Part shown: positions 1-11,154 of the stretch, piece after piece
Numbering within the stretch: position 1 is the first letter of the stretch
Layout: each line of letters begins with the position of its first letter
Assembly (NCBI GenBank): GCA_039881145.1
Contig: JAYKKI010000074.1
Span: forward strand, 9,985,501-10,049,500
Direction: 5' to 3'
Origin: Druceiella hillmani
Taxonomy: Eukaryota > Arthropoda > Insecta > Lepidoptera > Hepialidae
DNA: 64,000 nt
Program-made: the position numbers and the translations under genes
The notes under the pieces: generated by a model
What the model was told of the DNA's origin: nothing
Database searches by the model: none
Seen by the model: only the letters and a program-made list of their open reading frames with translations

Positions 1-1997
1 GACACCTGTGAATCACGTTTAATATATACTATGTCATTTTACATTTAAGCGATATTTATACAAAATTACAGATCACGTCCATAAGACATTCGCGTTATTT
101 AAATTCAACGTAACATTTTGTTCGCTGTCATGCGAAACTTGAAACTGTTGACTTCAGACCATAAAACAATATCTTATTACCTACGTTTTATTCTATATGA
201 ATTAACTCAATGTTCTAGCGTCTTATTCTGACCAAAATTAATTATTCTGTTCCTTTCTGCTCAGATGGTAAGCCTTATTTATGTGACCTACAAAAATATA
301 TGTGTGGGGAATATATCGTTATAAGGGAAATTAATTTTTATTACAAAAGTTTAATTTATTTACGAATATGTGTATCTGAATGAGAACTGGTAGTTCGTGC
401 ACTTAGAATATTACCTTGTCTTTTGTGCGAGACTATTGTTTCACCTAAACCAAAACACTTTCATTGCAGATTATTTTTAAATTCTTCAACACCTTTTGGG
501 CAATTCTTTATTACTCATCTGTTATAGAGTGACTTAAAATTTCTACAACGATAGTTGCATCTAATACTGCTCCAAAGAATTGCTCCAAAGCCGCTCAGAC
601 TTGGAAGCGATTCAGATTCCGCAAATAAACACAATTACAGTAAACATTCAAGATAGTAACAAAAAATATTGGTATCTGCGATTGTGTTCTAATTTGACTA
701 GTATGTCTAAAAAAAGTAGAACTTATAAAAAGCGACAACAAAATTATAGGTAAATTTAATATTTATGCTACACATATCAGAAAATCGTAAATTACAAAGA
801 TCATAAAAATACTTTCGCACTACAAAAATAACAGTTCAACCAACAGACTCAGTTTAAATTGCGTTTACGTTAAATATATACATAAAAATTATGATCTTTA
901 AATGAACAAAAGAATAAGAAAAAAAAATTCGGGGCAGATATCTAGTTGTGCCTAGCAGTTCCATCCGCGTAGAAAAAATAAACAAAATACTGCACTAAGT
1001 CAGTAGTCACAAATAAATTGCATTTAAAGCATTCGCCGGAACACGTCCTTTGCGGGTAGAATCGAATCGATATTTTTACTTTTGGGCCCAGGTAACTACA
1101 TCTTATATGTGAATTTCAAGTGTCTAATTTTGTTTAGAAGTTAAAAGTCTCTTTCGAATATATAGAAGGTTAAATGAAAGAACAGACATGCAACTTTGCC
1201 GCAATAACACAGTTCCATTTGATCCGCACAGAATCTTAAAATAAATAAACATTTGTAAAAATCTGCAATGAAATACTTTTCTAAATACGACAATTATTAT
1301 TGGGGTTATGAAGTAATATTATTTGTAATAAAATAGTCTTATGGAGTATCCGTGTAACGTGAATTTTATTGAACTGTAATTTACACTGTTTTACTTATGT
1401 CGTCCTCTTTGTTAAATTTGTTTGAAAATCCAAGGTCGTTTTTGTTGTATAAAATTAAAAATTATCCAACAACTTGGCTAATTAATAATTAGATATAGTC
1501 ATTCTAGAATGCAAATAGTTAAAATTAAATATGAAATTTAAATATATAAGTGAAAATTCATAATTTAAATACTGCTCCGATCTAACGCTTACATTTACGA
1601 ACGGACGCAGATTATACAAGTGTATCTATTGATTTTTAAAATCTGAGGTCACAGTACTCCCCTCACAAAGATGATCAGGGTACTGCATTATCTTTTTTAA
1701 GAGATTCGCCGTAATTTTGAACCCCCATAACTTCGATTTTAATGACATTTGAGAGCGCAGTGGAATGTTGTTAACAAATGTGTAAGAGATATCAAAAAAC
1801 TTAATAAATTTCATTTTTCTAGCTCAACAAGTTTAGGTTTTATTCATATGCAAATTTTAATAATTTCGTCGTCAGGAATTATAAATTTTTTAATTATTTC
1901 TAGGATCAAAATTTCTAGGATAATTCTTGACTTTGCATAAAGCTAAAATTTAGTATGCAGGCGGATATTAGTATATAAATAATGAGAAAACGATGTG

Positions 1998-1999
<2 letters not shown>
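1..1999. other. AT-rich noncoding stretch
   Basis: No coding, RNA or repeat feature is visible here. The open frames between 1626 and 1940 are short, hydrophobic, and overlap on opposite strands, which is typical of chance frames in AT-rich DNA. Confidence 0.6.

Positions 2000-2042
<43 letters not shown>
2000..2042. repeat. (TA)n microsatellite
   Basis: About 21 uninterrupted TA dinucleotides followed by TATTTTGC. The tract is pure, so its length is probably variable between individuals and hard to assemble exactly. Confidence 0.97.
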
Positions 2043-2045
<3 letters not shown>

Positions 2046-3895
2046 TTGCTTCTCCAACCCTACGCAGTGAAGTGGTGAATTCCGTAGCTATGAAAGTGTT
2101 CATGTGCACGAGGTTATCTTAAGAAAAAAATAATCTTGTCTTTGAATTGACTAAATGTATAAATCTGCAGAGTATAATTACAAAATATTGATAAGATACA
2201 ACGCTTTGAAATACATATAGAAGATGAATGAACAGATATAAAAAAATTACAAAGTTCCCAATTAGTTTGCTGCGGAAATCTATAACGAGAATATTATTAC
2301 ACAAAAATTCAATAAGTTCGCGTTTTTAACGTTTACTTTTGTTTTACATGTAATTAGGCATATTATTTAATGAACTGTTGTTTACAAAATAGTCATTACT
2401 GTCCGGGCTTTTGAAAATAAATATAAAAGTACGTCATAAATACTTTAAAATTTAACTATCAAATGAATACTTATCTGATTCATTTCGATGTATGATGCCA
2501 CAATTAAAAAGAGGACAAGTAGTCGTTGTTCTTGACATGCTTATTTTTACGAGATAACAATGAACACATTCAAAACCACCAATGAACAGCGAACGTAATT
2601 CGCAACGTGACAATAAGTGCCGACTTCGTTGCAAAAAAAAGTTCTAACAGTTTTTATTACGCTATTACTTTCTATCATATAATGTCGCTACTATGCATCA
2701 TCGTGCTCGCATACATTCTTTATCTTTTGTTGTCTAAATGCTAATATAACAAGCTTATGTCTTTGAAAGCATTGCATTGCCCTCATTCAGGTATAAAAAT
2801 ATTGGTATATTAAATTAGGAACAGAATTCTATGACATATCTAATACCTCCTGTTGAATAAAAAGTATCAAATACAAAAGTATCGGCATCAAAACAAGTGC
2901 ATCGATACTGAAATAAATTGATAAATTCTCCATATCCCTAAGTCTACCTCCTCATTTAACTCCACACAAAAACTAATCTCTATCGACGAGAGCTATCTTT
3001 ACAACCAATATATAGAGTTATCAATAACAATTATGTGTCAGCCATAAATAACTCAGATCGATGGCATATAATGGGTAAGGCTCTATCATAATTTTTCAGT
3101 TAATCTAAAGCCGTTCAGAGAAAATAAAGGTAACAAAGGCAGAGAGTAAAAATAAACAATTACTCTTTTGACATTCTGCTAAATATTAATAAAAACATTT
3201 TATGGGGGGGAGACCTAAGTGTTTTGTGCATAATGTAAAGCATCGTTTGAAAGGACCAGGGACTTGAAAGAAAATTATAAGGGTCTCGAAATATTTTTTT
3301 CACAATTTGAAGAACTATGAAGATACTTTAAAAATATGCAATAAAGATGTATGTATCCCCCGATGTATCCCCCGATTATTGTAAGTACTGAACCTAAATT
3401 TATTAAAAATGAGACTTTTATAAACCTATGCAAAAGCAGTAGGAAAATTATAACGGTAAAATTACACATAATATTTTATATATTTATTTTTCCATGTTGT
3501 CTACATTAAAGATGATGTATGAAACTCTCTATGCGGAATCCAAACGCTCTCTCTTGTCCGGTTTTTACTGTAACTCTGCGCATCTTTACAGTTTTTTTTT
3601 TTTTTAATTTAAAGCCAATTGATTTAATTTGACTTTTGAATTGAAACTTAAATTGTATTACATTGTAATATTTTGAAATAAGGTTAAAGTAACGTTAATA
3701 ATAGTAATATGTCAGCGAACAATGTGATACCACATATATAAAATAAATATTGGAAACAATTCGGAAAGAGATTTTATTTAAACACGTATAGCACACTCGA
3801 ACTACATATAGGTCTATACTTATTCGTATCGACTGGCTTTGAGCGAGATTGTCAATAATTACATCTACCTTTTGGAAATAAATTTTGTTCATTTC
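2043..3895. other. AT-rich noncoding stretch with small simple repeats
   Basis: No gene is recognised. Two small structures are visible: a 12-bp tandem duplication (atgtatcccccg twice, near 3350-3374) and a T-rich run near 3592-3605. Confidence 0.55.
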
Positions 3896-4195
3896 CTTGG
3901 CTGTCTGTTTGCCTGACTTTGTTCGTGATGTCTGTCGATTTTGTCCGTGTGTTTGACCATTTGGTTTTGTCTATTTGATCCGATTATCTGATTCTGCTGT
4001 ATGGTCTGACTGTCTAACCTTATCAATTTTAACCGTTTATCTAACTGATCAAGGTTGTCAATTTTATCTGACTGCCTGATGTTGCCGATTTTGCCCTTTT
4101 GTCTAACTATCGGACATTGTCCGCATTGTCTGACTTTATCGATTTTGTATATTTGTCCGATTATCTGGGCGTTTATTTATCTGTTTTGTATTGCG
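3896..4195. repeat. Degenerate GT/pyrimidine-rich tandem repeat, period about 27 bp
   Basis: The strand as given is dominated by variations of TGTC-GATTTTGTC and GTCTGACT. Related cores (t-gtcgattttgtcc, tatcaattttaacc, tgtcaattttatctg, tgccgattttgccc, tatcgattttgtat) start near 3932, 4021, 4056, 4083 and 4137, with intervals close to one or two times 27 bp. There is no long open frame, so this is probably a decayed minisatellite rather than a coding repeat. Confidence 0.7.
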
Positions 4196-4659
4196 TAACA
4201 GCTATTAAATTTCACTTGGATTATGCTCAAAGATTAAATTAAATGTAAGCTATCTTTCATTCCGACGGAACACTCCTCAAATAAAAGTTTCTTTTACTGT
4301 CTATCTCTCCGTGAGTTAGAACATCACTTAAAAACCTCAAGATTGATTTGAGTATCACCTTATCTAACGATCTACGCAAGTTAAGCGACGAGTAAAGCTA
4401 GGAAAAATATAGTATCATTTTGAAGATGGTATAAGGAAAAGTTAAAGCCAGATAATCATTAGAAAACACTAAAAATAGTAAATTTAACCTAAAACGTATA
4501 ATCGATTCATCGACAACAGGATACGCTAGTTTTTTGTAATCGATTTCAATAACTTTAAAACAAATTCATTCCATCTTTTGTATTTTTTGCGTTAAAATTA
4601 ACACTCTCTGCCTGTAAACCTAGTAACATGTATTAATGATATTTAATTTACAACACTCT
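4196..4659. other. Noncoding stretch
   Basis: No recognisable feature. It leads into the dispersed repeat that begins near 4860. Confidence 0.5.
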
Positions 4660-4702
4660 CAAGGAACCGAAGCATATACTAGTTACAATTTCTCTAAAAT
4701 TG
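4660..4702 (+). repeat. 43-bp direct repeat, copy 1
   Basis: A segment beginning caaggaac and ending ctctaaaattg recurs at 5699-5741 in the same orientation with about three mismatches. The sequences flanking the two copies do not match, so these are not simple ends of one larger tandem duplication. The spacing is about 1.04 kb, and the second copy falls inside the dispersed repeat at 4860-6411. Confidence 0.8.
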
Positions 4703-4859
4703 GTCTGATATTTTTAATATCGATCTCTATATACATAGAAAATAGTAGACTTGCTTCTTTCTATGTTAACGTGAATATGTTTCAGCCAGGACACACTCGT
4801 AAAGAGCATCATGTTACTGAGTCTGACGAGAACACTTCAGCCAAAATTTGGCATGAAAC

Positions 4860-6411
4860 TAGATGCGAAGTCCGTTTCAGACAATAATTGTATTTTAAAG
4901 CCATTGCCTCGAATTCATACGGTGTTTGTCACTCGACCGGACCAAATATAAAGCATATATGCTGACGTTCCCTTTCGAAATGAGTCATTACAAAATGTCG
5001 CTTGTCGTTTGTCATTACTTCGAATGCCATCTCTTACATAATGAATTACGAATAGTTCTGGTGGCGATTTAAAAAAAAATATATTATACATTCGTGAGCA
5101 AAGTTTTAAGGATCATCTGTCCTAATTTTGATGAGAGGGAATAATAATTATGCTTCATACCTAGCCGGGAAACGATTCTGAGCTAAAATTTTGACCAATT
5201 ATTAAAGTATATCAAACGTTTGTAGTAATTGTTGCTCGAAAAATACGTAGCATTTTTATACTACGAATAAAAACAAAACAATCCTTTAAATTCTTGTCAT
5301 TTCAGGTAAATAATATTTGATTAATTACACAATGAATACTTATGTTTACATAGCACTGATGAAAGACATAATGCTGAAGTTGTTTCGGCTCTTAACAGAA
5401 ATAAGATAAATCGATGAAATTTTTTCAGACAAAATGGTTCCGGTTATAATACAAAAATTTTTTCAACTATTAATAGAAACAGGATAAATCTTCAACCTAT
5501 GTTTTTTCTAAGTATGCTTTACGTAACATTATACTTCCATGAAATTTATATCAATTAATAAAAAGATGGACACAATTATTAACAGATTTGCATTTATGGC
5601 ACGATTTCAGCTGTTTGAATTTTTTAAACTGATTTACTTACAGATCTGATATCCAGGTATTCAAGCCATGGGCTTATGTGGCTAATATTCAGTGTTGTCA
5701 AGGAACTAAAGGATATACTAGTTACAATTTCTCTAAAATTGTAGTATTCGTAGGCAGCTTATAATTTTTCAGCATTAATTCTACTGATGTGAAAACGTTA
5801 CAGGCAGACCCGCTAATGGAAAAATAATATTTTCACTGCTATTATAGGAACAGAAAAGTCTTTAAGTACAGGTTGACTACGCTTAAAAGTATTTATGTTT
5901 CTTGAAAGCATATGAATACTTTATGCATTAAGTAATTATAATAAAAATAACGTTCTCTTGAATTTGAGATATACAAAATCAGCAATAATCAACACTAACA
6001 CTTGTCCATTTATCCACATTTCCGCCATAGCAAATGTATACGACTTTTCTTGCTTTTTCTTTAACTTCCACATAAGTAAAAAAATATATAAATTTTTTAA
6101 AACTATAAATATATTAAAATGGAGATACAATTTTGAGAAAACCTTCATATTCCTATTAAAATAACATTTCAATGTATGTTTTGTCTTCACAAATACGACA
6201 ATGAAGGCACGGCTTATATTATTAATAATTGTTTCCATTCTTATGACTTGCAAACTAACTATAACAATAAGCATTGCTACATATGCGATACTCACTACAT
6301 GACACGAACGGCTTCCCAATTACTAGCCAAGTGCTGAATCAATACACTTGCTCCAGTCAAACAATGGATGCTCTCCGAGTGGGGGAGTCCATCGGTTATT
6401 GTTTACTTTGA
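4860..6411 (+). repeat. Dispersed repeat family A, copy 1 (long)
   Basis: Several blocks are shared in the same order with 38281-39078. Block 4886-4948 aligns without gaps to 38307-38369 at about 80% identity. The region 5330-5420 resembles 38730-38810. Block 6306-6411 aligns without gaps to 38973-39078 at roughly 87% identity. Similarity stops abruptly after gtttactttga in both copies, which marks a likely end of the element. This copy is about 1.55 kb against 0.8 kb for the other, so it has an internal insertion or the other a deletion. No transposase or reverse transcriptase frame is visible. The 127-codon minus-strand frame at 5936-6319 is hydrophobic, low-complexity and matches nothing I know. 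It is probably a nonautonomous element of unknown class. Confidence 0.75.
5699..5741 (+). repeat. 43-bp direct repeat, copy 2
   Basis: Partner of 4660-4702 (about three mismatches). It lies inside the long copy of dispersed repeat A. Confidence 0.8.
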
Positions 6412-7927
6412 AATAGTCCCGTAAGTCATCGATCAATCAACAAGGGGCTATAGGTCAAGCTAAGATTGAGATACTTACAAAATCTTATCTTAATTAAAAT
6501 CTCTAAGTTTTAGATATATAGACACTTTTATAAAATATGTAGAAATCATTACTCTGGGTTGATCTTCTGGGTGCCACAACTATAAATTAAGTCTTAATTA
6601 TTAAGTCGTTTATTAACTTTTTGCATTTAAATACAGCCGAGTAAAACTCTTTTTGAATTAATTAAAACCATTTACAGCGACTAATACAGTACTCTTAAAA
6701 AAATAAAAAATAGGCTTTGTAATTTTCGTCACCCAAATATAACTGCTTGTGCTGAAAAAAATGTACTAATCAGAATGAAAAGCTACTTAAAAATTGGAAT
6801 ATATGATACAAAAATTATTGTATTCAAATTGTATAATTTTGATCAATATGTCTTCAACTATAAAAATATATACACGCTTAACCGCAGAAAACACCCATGA
6901 TGAATTCATTTCTCTATGCTTACATTTTCTTGTTAATATATATTTTTTAAATGTTTATGGAAACTATTAAATTCTTCTAAAAATAATAAAAACAACTAAA
7001 ACCTAAAAAATTGTCAACATTTTTAAAAAAAGATTAAGTATTAATTTTTCGTTATAACAAATGTTTTAACTGCCTGCAATTAATACACGTACGATATAAA
7101 ATCAATAAAAGCAATTTAAGTTTGGAAGACATTTTAAATATTGTTAAAAACATTCAAAAACTTGGTAAAAGTTGCCGCCATTTTTTACCACATTTTTTAT
7201 GCCGGGACCAAATGTAGGAACAAGAGGAATAATTCATAAATGTTATTCGTTTCTAAAATATTTTAAATTTAATCAATATTTGAGAAAAGCCAACAAGCTC
7301 ATTTAAATTCCTTTCTTTTTTAAATTTTTAAATTGTTTAGACCGAAATTCCGTTATGAAAGGTCTGTCATGAAATGTTTTTATGGCTCTTGCATCCATGG
7401 TTTATAAACAATATCACAATTTTTGTGACAACTCTTATTCCTAAAAGTATAAGGCTGATGATAAGTAGATGTTGACAAGGAGGAACCATCCGGTCCATCC
7501 ATATTTACCGTACAGTTATTTTAAAGGAATACCTTACGAGAAATCAAAAGAGAACAATAATTACATCAGAAATAAAATGTTACAGCAAATGCGATTAAAA
7601 GTAATAACCTTGTTCTAAGAAATTCAAAAACAAACTTCGTTAGAATGTATATGTTATATGTATAAACTATACGAAATATAAAAGGTTTTACAATAGCAGG
7701 CAAAATTTTCTCAGAATACCTTTTCCATCATCACTATCGTTTGGATTTCGGCCTTCTACTTTTGAGAACAAAACTTTTCCCAAAAATTGTTATATTGTAT
7801 ATGATCTAAACAGTTTATTAATTAAAAAATAATAATTTAAATCATCTTGTCGCCTTTTTTCAAAAAATGACAAAATACTAAATGTATTTTAAACTAGACA
7901 TAAAGGAAAAATACATATGTATCATAC

Positions 7928-7931
<4 letters not shown>
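6412..7931. other. AT-rich noncoding stretch
   Basis: No coding or repeat signal that I can support. Confidence 0.55.

Positions 7932-7965
<34 letters not shown>
7932..7965. repeat. (TA)n microsatellite
   Basis: About 17 TA units, flanked on both sides by a short imperfect repeat (gtatcatacata before, gtatcatacatt after). Confidence 0.95.
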
Positions 7966-7967
<2 letters not shown>

Positions 7968-8615
7968 ATGTATCATACATTTGGTCCTGATGTGGCGCCA
8001 TTTAAAAAAAATTTATGAAAAAGGGCAACAACTTTTTCTAAGGAAAAAAAGGACAACCACCATATTTTTAACCAAAATTAAAATTGTTTCTAACCTTATA
8101 TTATATTTATTGTTTGATGGCGCTCATACATAAGATCTAATTGCAGGTAGTTAAAATATTTATTAAAATATAAAAGAAAGAGTTTATTTTTTAAATTAAT
8201 TATTAAATTTTTTTAAAAATAAATTTGCGTTTATTGGTTTTCAAAAGTATTTATTAGTTTCCATCAAAAAATTTGGGGAAAAATATATTTACATGAAAAT
8301 TTAGACTTAAGATAATTACCTCATAATGGTTGCCTTCTATGGTTACGTATGAGTATCCTTTTTCACAGTTAAAGGTAATTAGATTTTAATACCATATTTC
8401 TTGCATTACATGTGAAATTTTTAAAATAGTTTGTCAGTCCTAAGTAGTATATTTTTTCCAGAATAGTCAAATTTTGCTGAAGAAAACTTTAAAAAGAATA
8501 AATTTGAATTTTTTTTAAAGAACCTTATTACTTGTCGTAAAATGTTTTAAATAATTCAAAAGACACAGTACTCAACTCTAATTAACTCCAAAAAAAGTTA
8601 ACAATCACAAGATTG
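7966..8615. other. AT-rich noncoding stretch
   Basis: A- and T-rich runs dominate. No gene is recognised. Confidence 0.55.
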
Positions 8616-8619
8616 ACCG

Positions 8620-9160
8620 TGAATCGTGCCTAAACCGGCCAAACCATTTTGGAGATAAATGCGAATATTCGTTTGCAATAAAAAGTTGTAGCGACCCTTA
8701 GAGAGCTAACACCATAACACCCTTTCTGAGAATCATCGCCGATTAGTCTCAAATATTTTGCAGAAAACGTATCTAAATCGGTCAAACCATTTTGAATAAA
8801 AATGGGATCATTTGTTTGCAATAAAATATTTATTACGATGCCCCGTAATAAGTAATTACCATTTCACTTCAATTAGAGACTGTCAGAAGAATCAGAAGAA
8901 TCACTGTCAATTAGTCCTAAATATTTTTCAGAAAACCGTATCCAAATCGGTCCAATAGTTCGGGAGATAAATGGGAACATTCGTTTGCAACAAAATGTTT
9001 ATTGCGGCGCTCCCTGTTGAGTAAGGACCGTAACACCTATCTAACGATCATTGCCAATGACTCACAAATATTTTACAGGAAATCGTAACCATTTTACAGA
9101 AATCGATCAAATCGTTTTAGGAATAAATGGGAACATTGGATTGCGCACACAAACAACCTC
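8620..9160. repeat. Diverged tandem array, period about 145-170 bp
   Basis: A landmark made of aaatcggtcaaaccatttt, then ataaatgggaacattcgtttgcaa in pieces, recurs with its key segment near 8641, 8784, 8952 and 9109. The intervals are 143, 168 and 157 bp. Between landmarks the units also share segments like taacacc-t-tctgagaatcat and ctcaaatatttt-cagaaa. Copies differ by many substitutions and small indels. The minus strand of units 1 and 2 can be read in the same frame over part of their length (8630-8821), but stops and frame changes elsewhere argue against a protein. The best description is a satellite-like or element-derived array of unknown class. Confidence 0.75.
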
Positions 9161-10109
<949 letters not shown>

Positions 10110-10869
10110 AGGGATAAAACGCCTTCATCGAGCAATGTTAGTAAATGCAAAGAGCTTCCTTGCGTTTAACACGATGAAAACAGCAGCAGTTTCATAGGTT
10201 CGCACAGGATTAAAATGATTTTAATGTTCTCCTCGCATCTTTCATATAAATCAAGAAAATAAAGAGATCAAACACTATACGAAAAAGAGGGAGAAATAAG
10301 AAAATCGACTTATTAGAGATTACCACAGATGGAACTTTCCTCGATGACTCTTGAAAAGAACATTCAAAAGTAGCAAACAATGTTAAGATCAAGCAGTTTC
10401 AACGGTTCTACCCCTTTAACGGTAAATAATTTTGTGTGGAAAATAGTGAATTATTTATGAGGTGTAAAAAATATAACTAAGGAATGGATCAATTAACGGG
10501 GAAGCATCGACTAAATTGTTGCTGAATAGTTTTTTTTTGTTCCAAAATTCCCATTCCGAAATGTCATTCATAAGGTTTCGTTGTGGGTAATATGAAATAC
10601 ACGAAGTTTCCTTCCGTGTAGTTTTGTTATTTTCCCAATGTACACATAAAATAGTTTTTTGGGAATGTTTGCAATACGCGGGTCTTAATCGACGGAGCAA
10701 GAAGATATTTTATATGTTTATTAAAAAGTGCACCAAAAGTCAAGAAGAACAGAGTTAAGCATTAAATTTAATAACGGTAAATTTCAAGCAAGTATGCATT
10801 AAAAACGTAAAACATTGACATGGAAAAAAATAAAATCTGTCTAATTATGGGATAAAATGTTTACTCGAG
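10110..10869. other. AT-rich noncoding stretch
   Basis: No recognisable gene. Frames at 10210-10392 and 10455-10700 (minus) lack known motifs. Confidence 0.5.
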
Positions 10870-10932
10870 TTAACCCTTAGCCACCTACCACACATTTTTG
10901 TCCCTTAACTACCTACGTGCGGTCTCAGAGAC
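10870..10932 (-). repeat. Candidate piggyBac terminal and subterminal sequence (3' end of element)
   Basis: A TTAA at 10870-10873 is followed directly by CCCTTAGCCACCTAC, matching the piggyBac pattern of a TTAA target site next to a CCC-starting terminal repeat. A related 15-mer (CCCTTAACTACCTAC, two mismatches) recurs 28 bp further in at 10902. A short palindrome, GTCTC-A-GAGAC, lies at 10922-10932. It lies downstream of the stop of the minus-strand transposase, as expected for the 3' end. I did not find the matching inverted end (expected GGGTTAA beyond 13118), so the assignment is an inference. Confidence 0.5.
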
Positions 10933-11154
10933 TCTAATATGATATCCCCTATAATTTTGGTTTGGTGGTAATAATGAAACATCTGATTGAATAAAATACT
11001 TATTTATATTTAAAAGCTTTATATTAGACATACAATTACTAACAATCACATAAAAATCTCGAGATATTGATAAAATATCTATAAAGTAACAATTATGGCA
11101 CAAAAAATTACTAGTCTAAGAAAATGAGATCTGCAACCTTAGAAACTTAACTTC

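Noticed and set aside
5936..6319. 127-codon minus-strand open frame
   Set aside because: Hydrophobic and lysine-rich low-complexity translation of AT-rich DNA, overlapped by another frame on the other strand, no domain, and lying inside a noncoding dispersed repeat.
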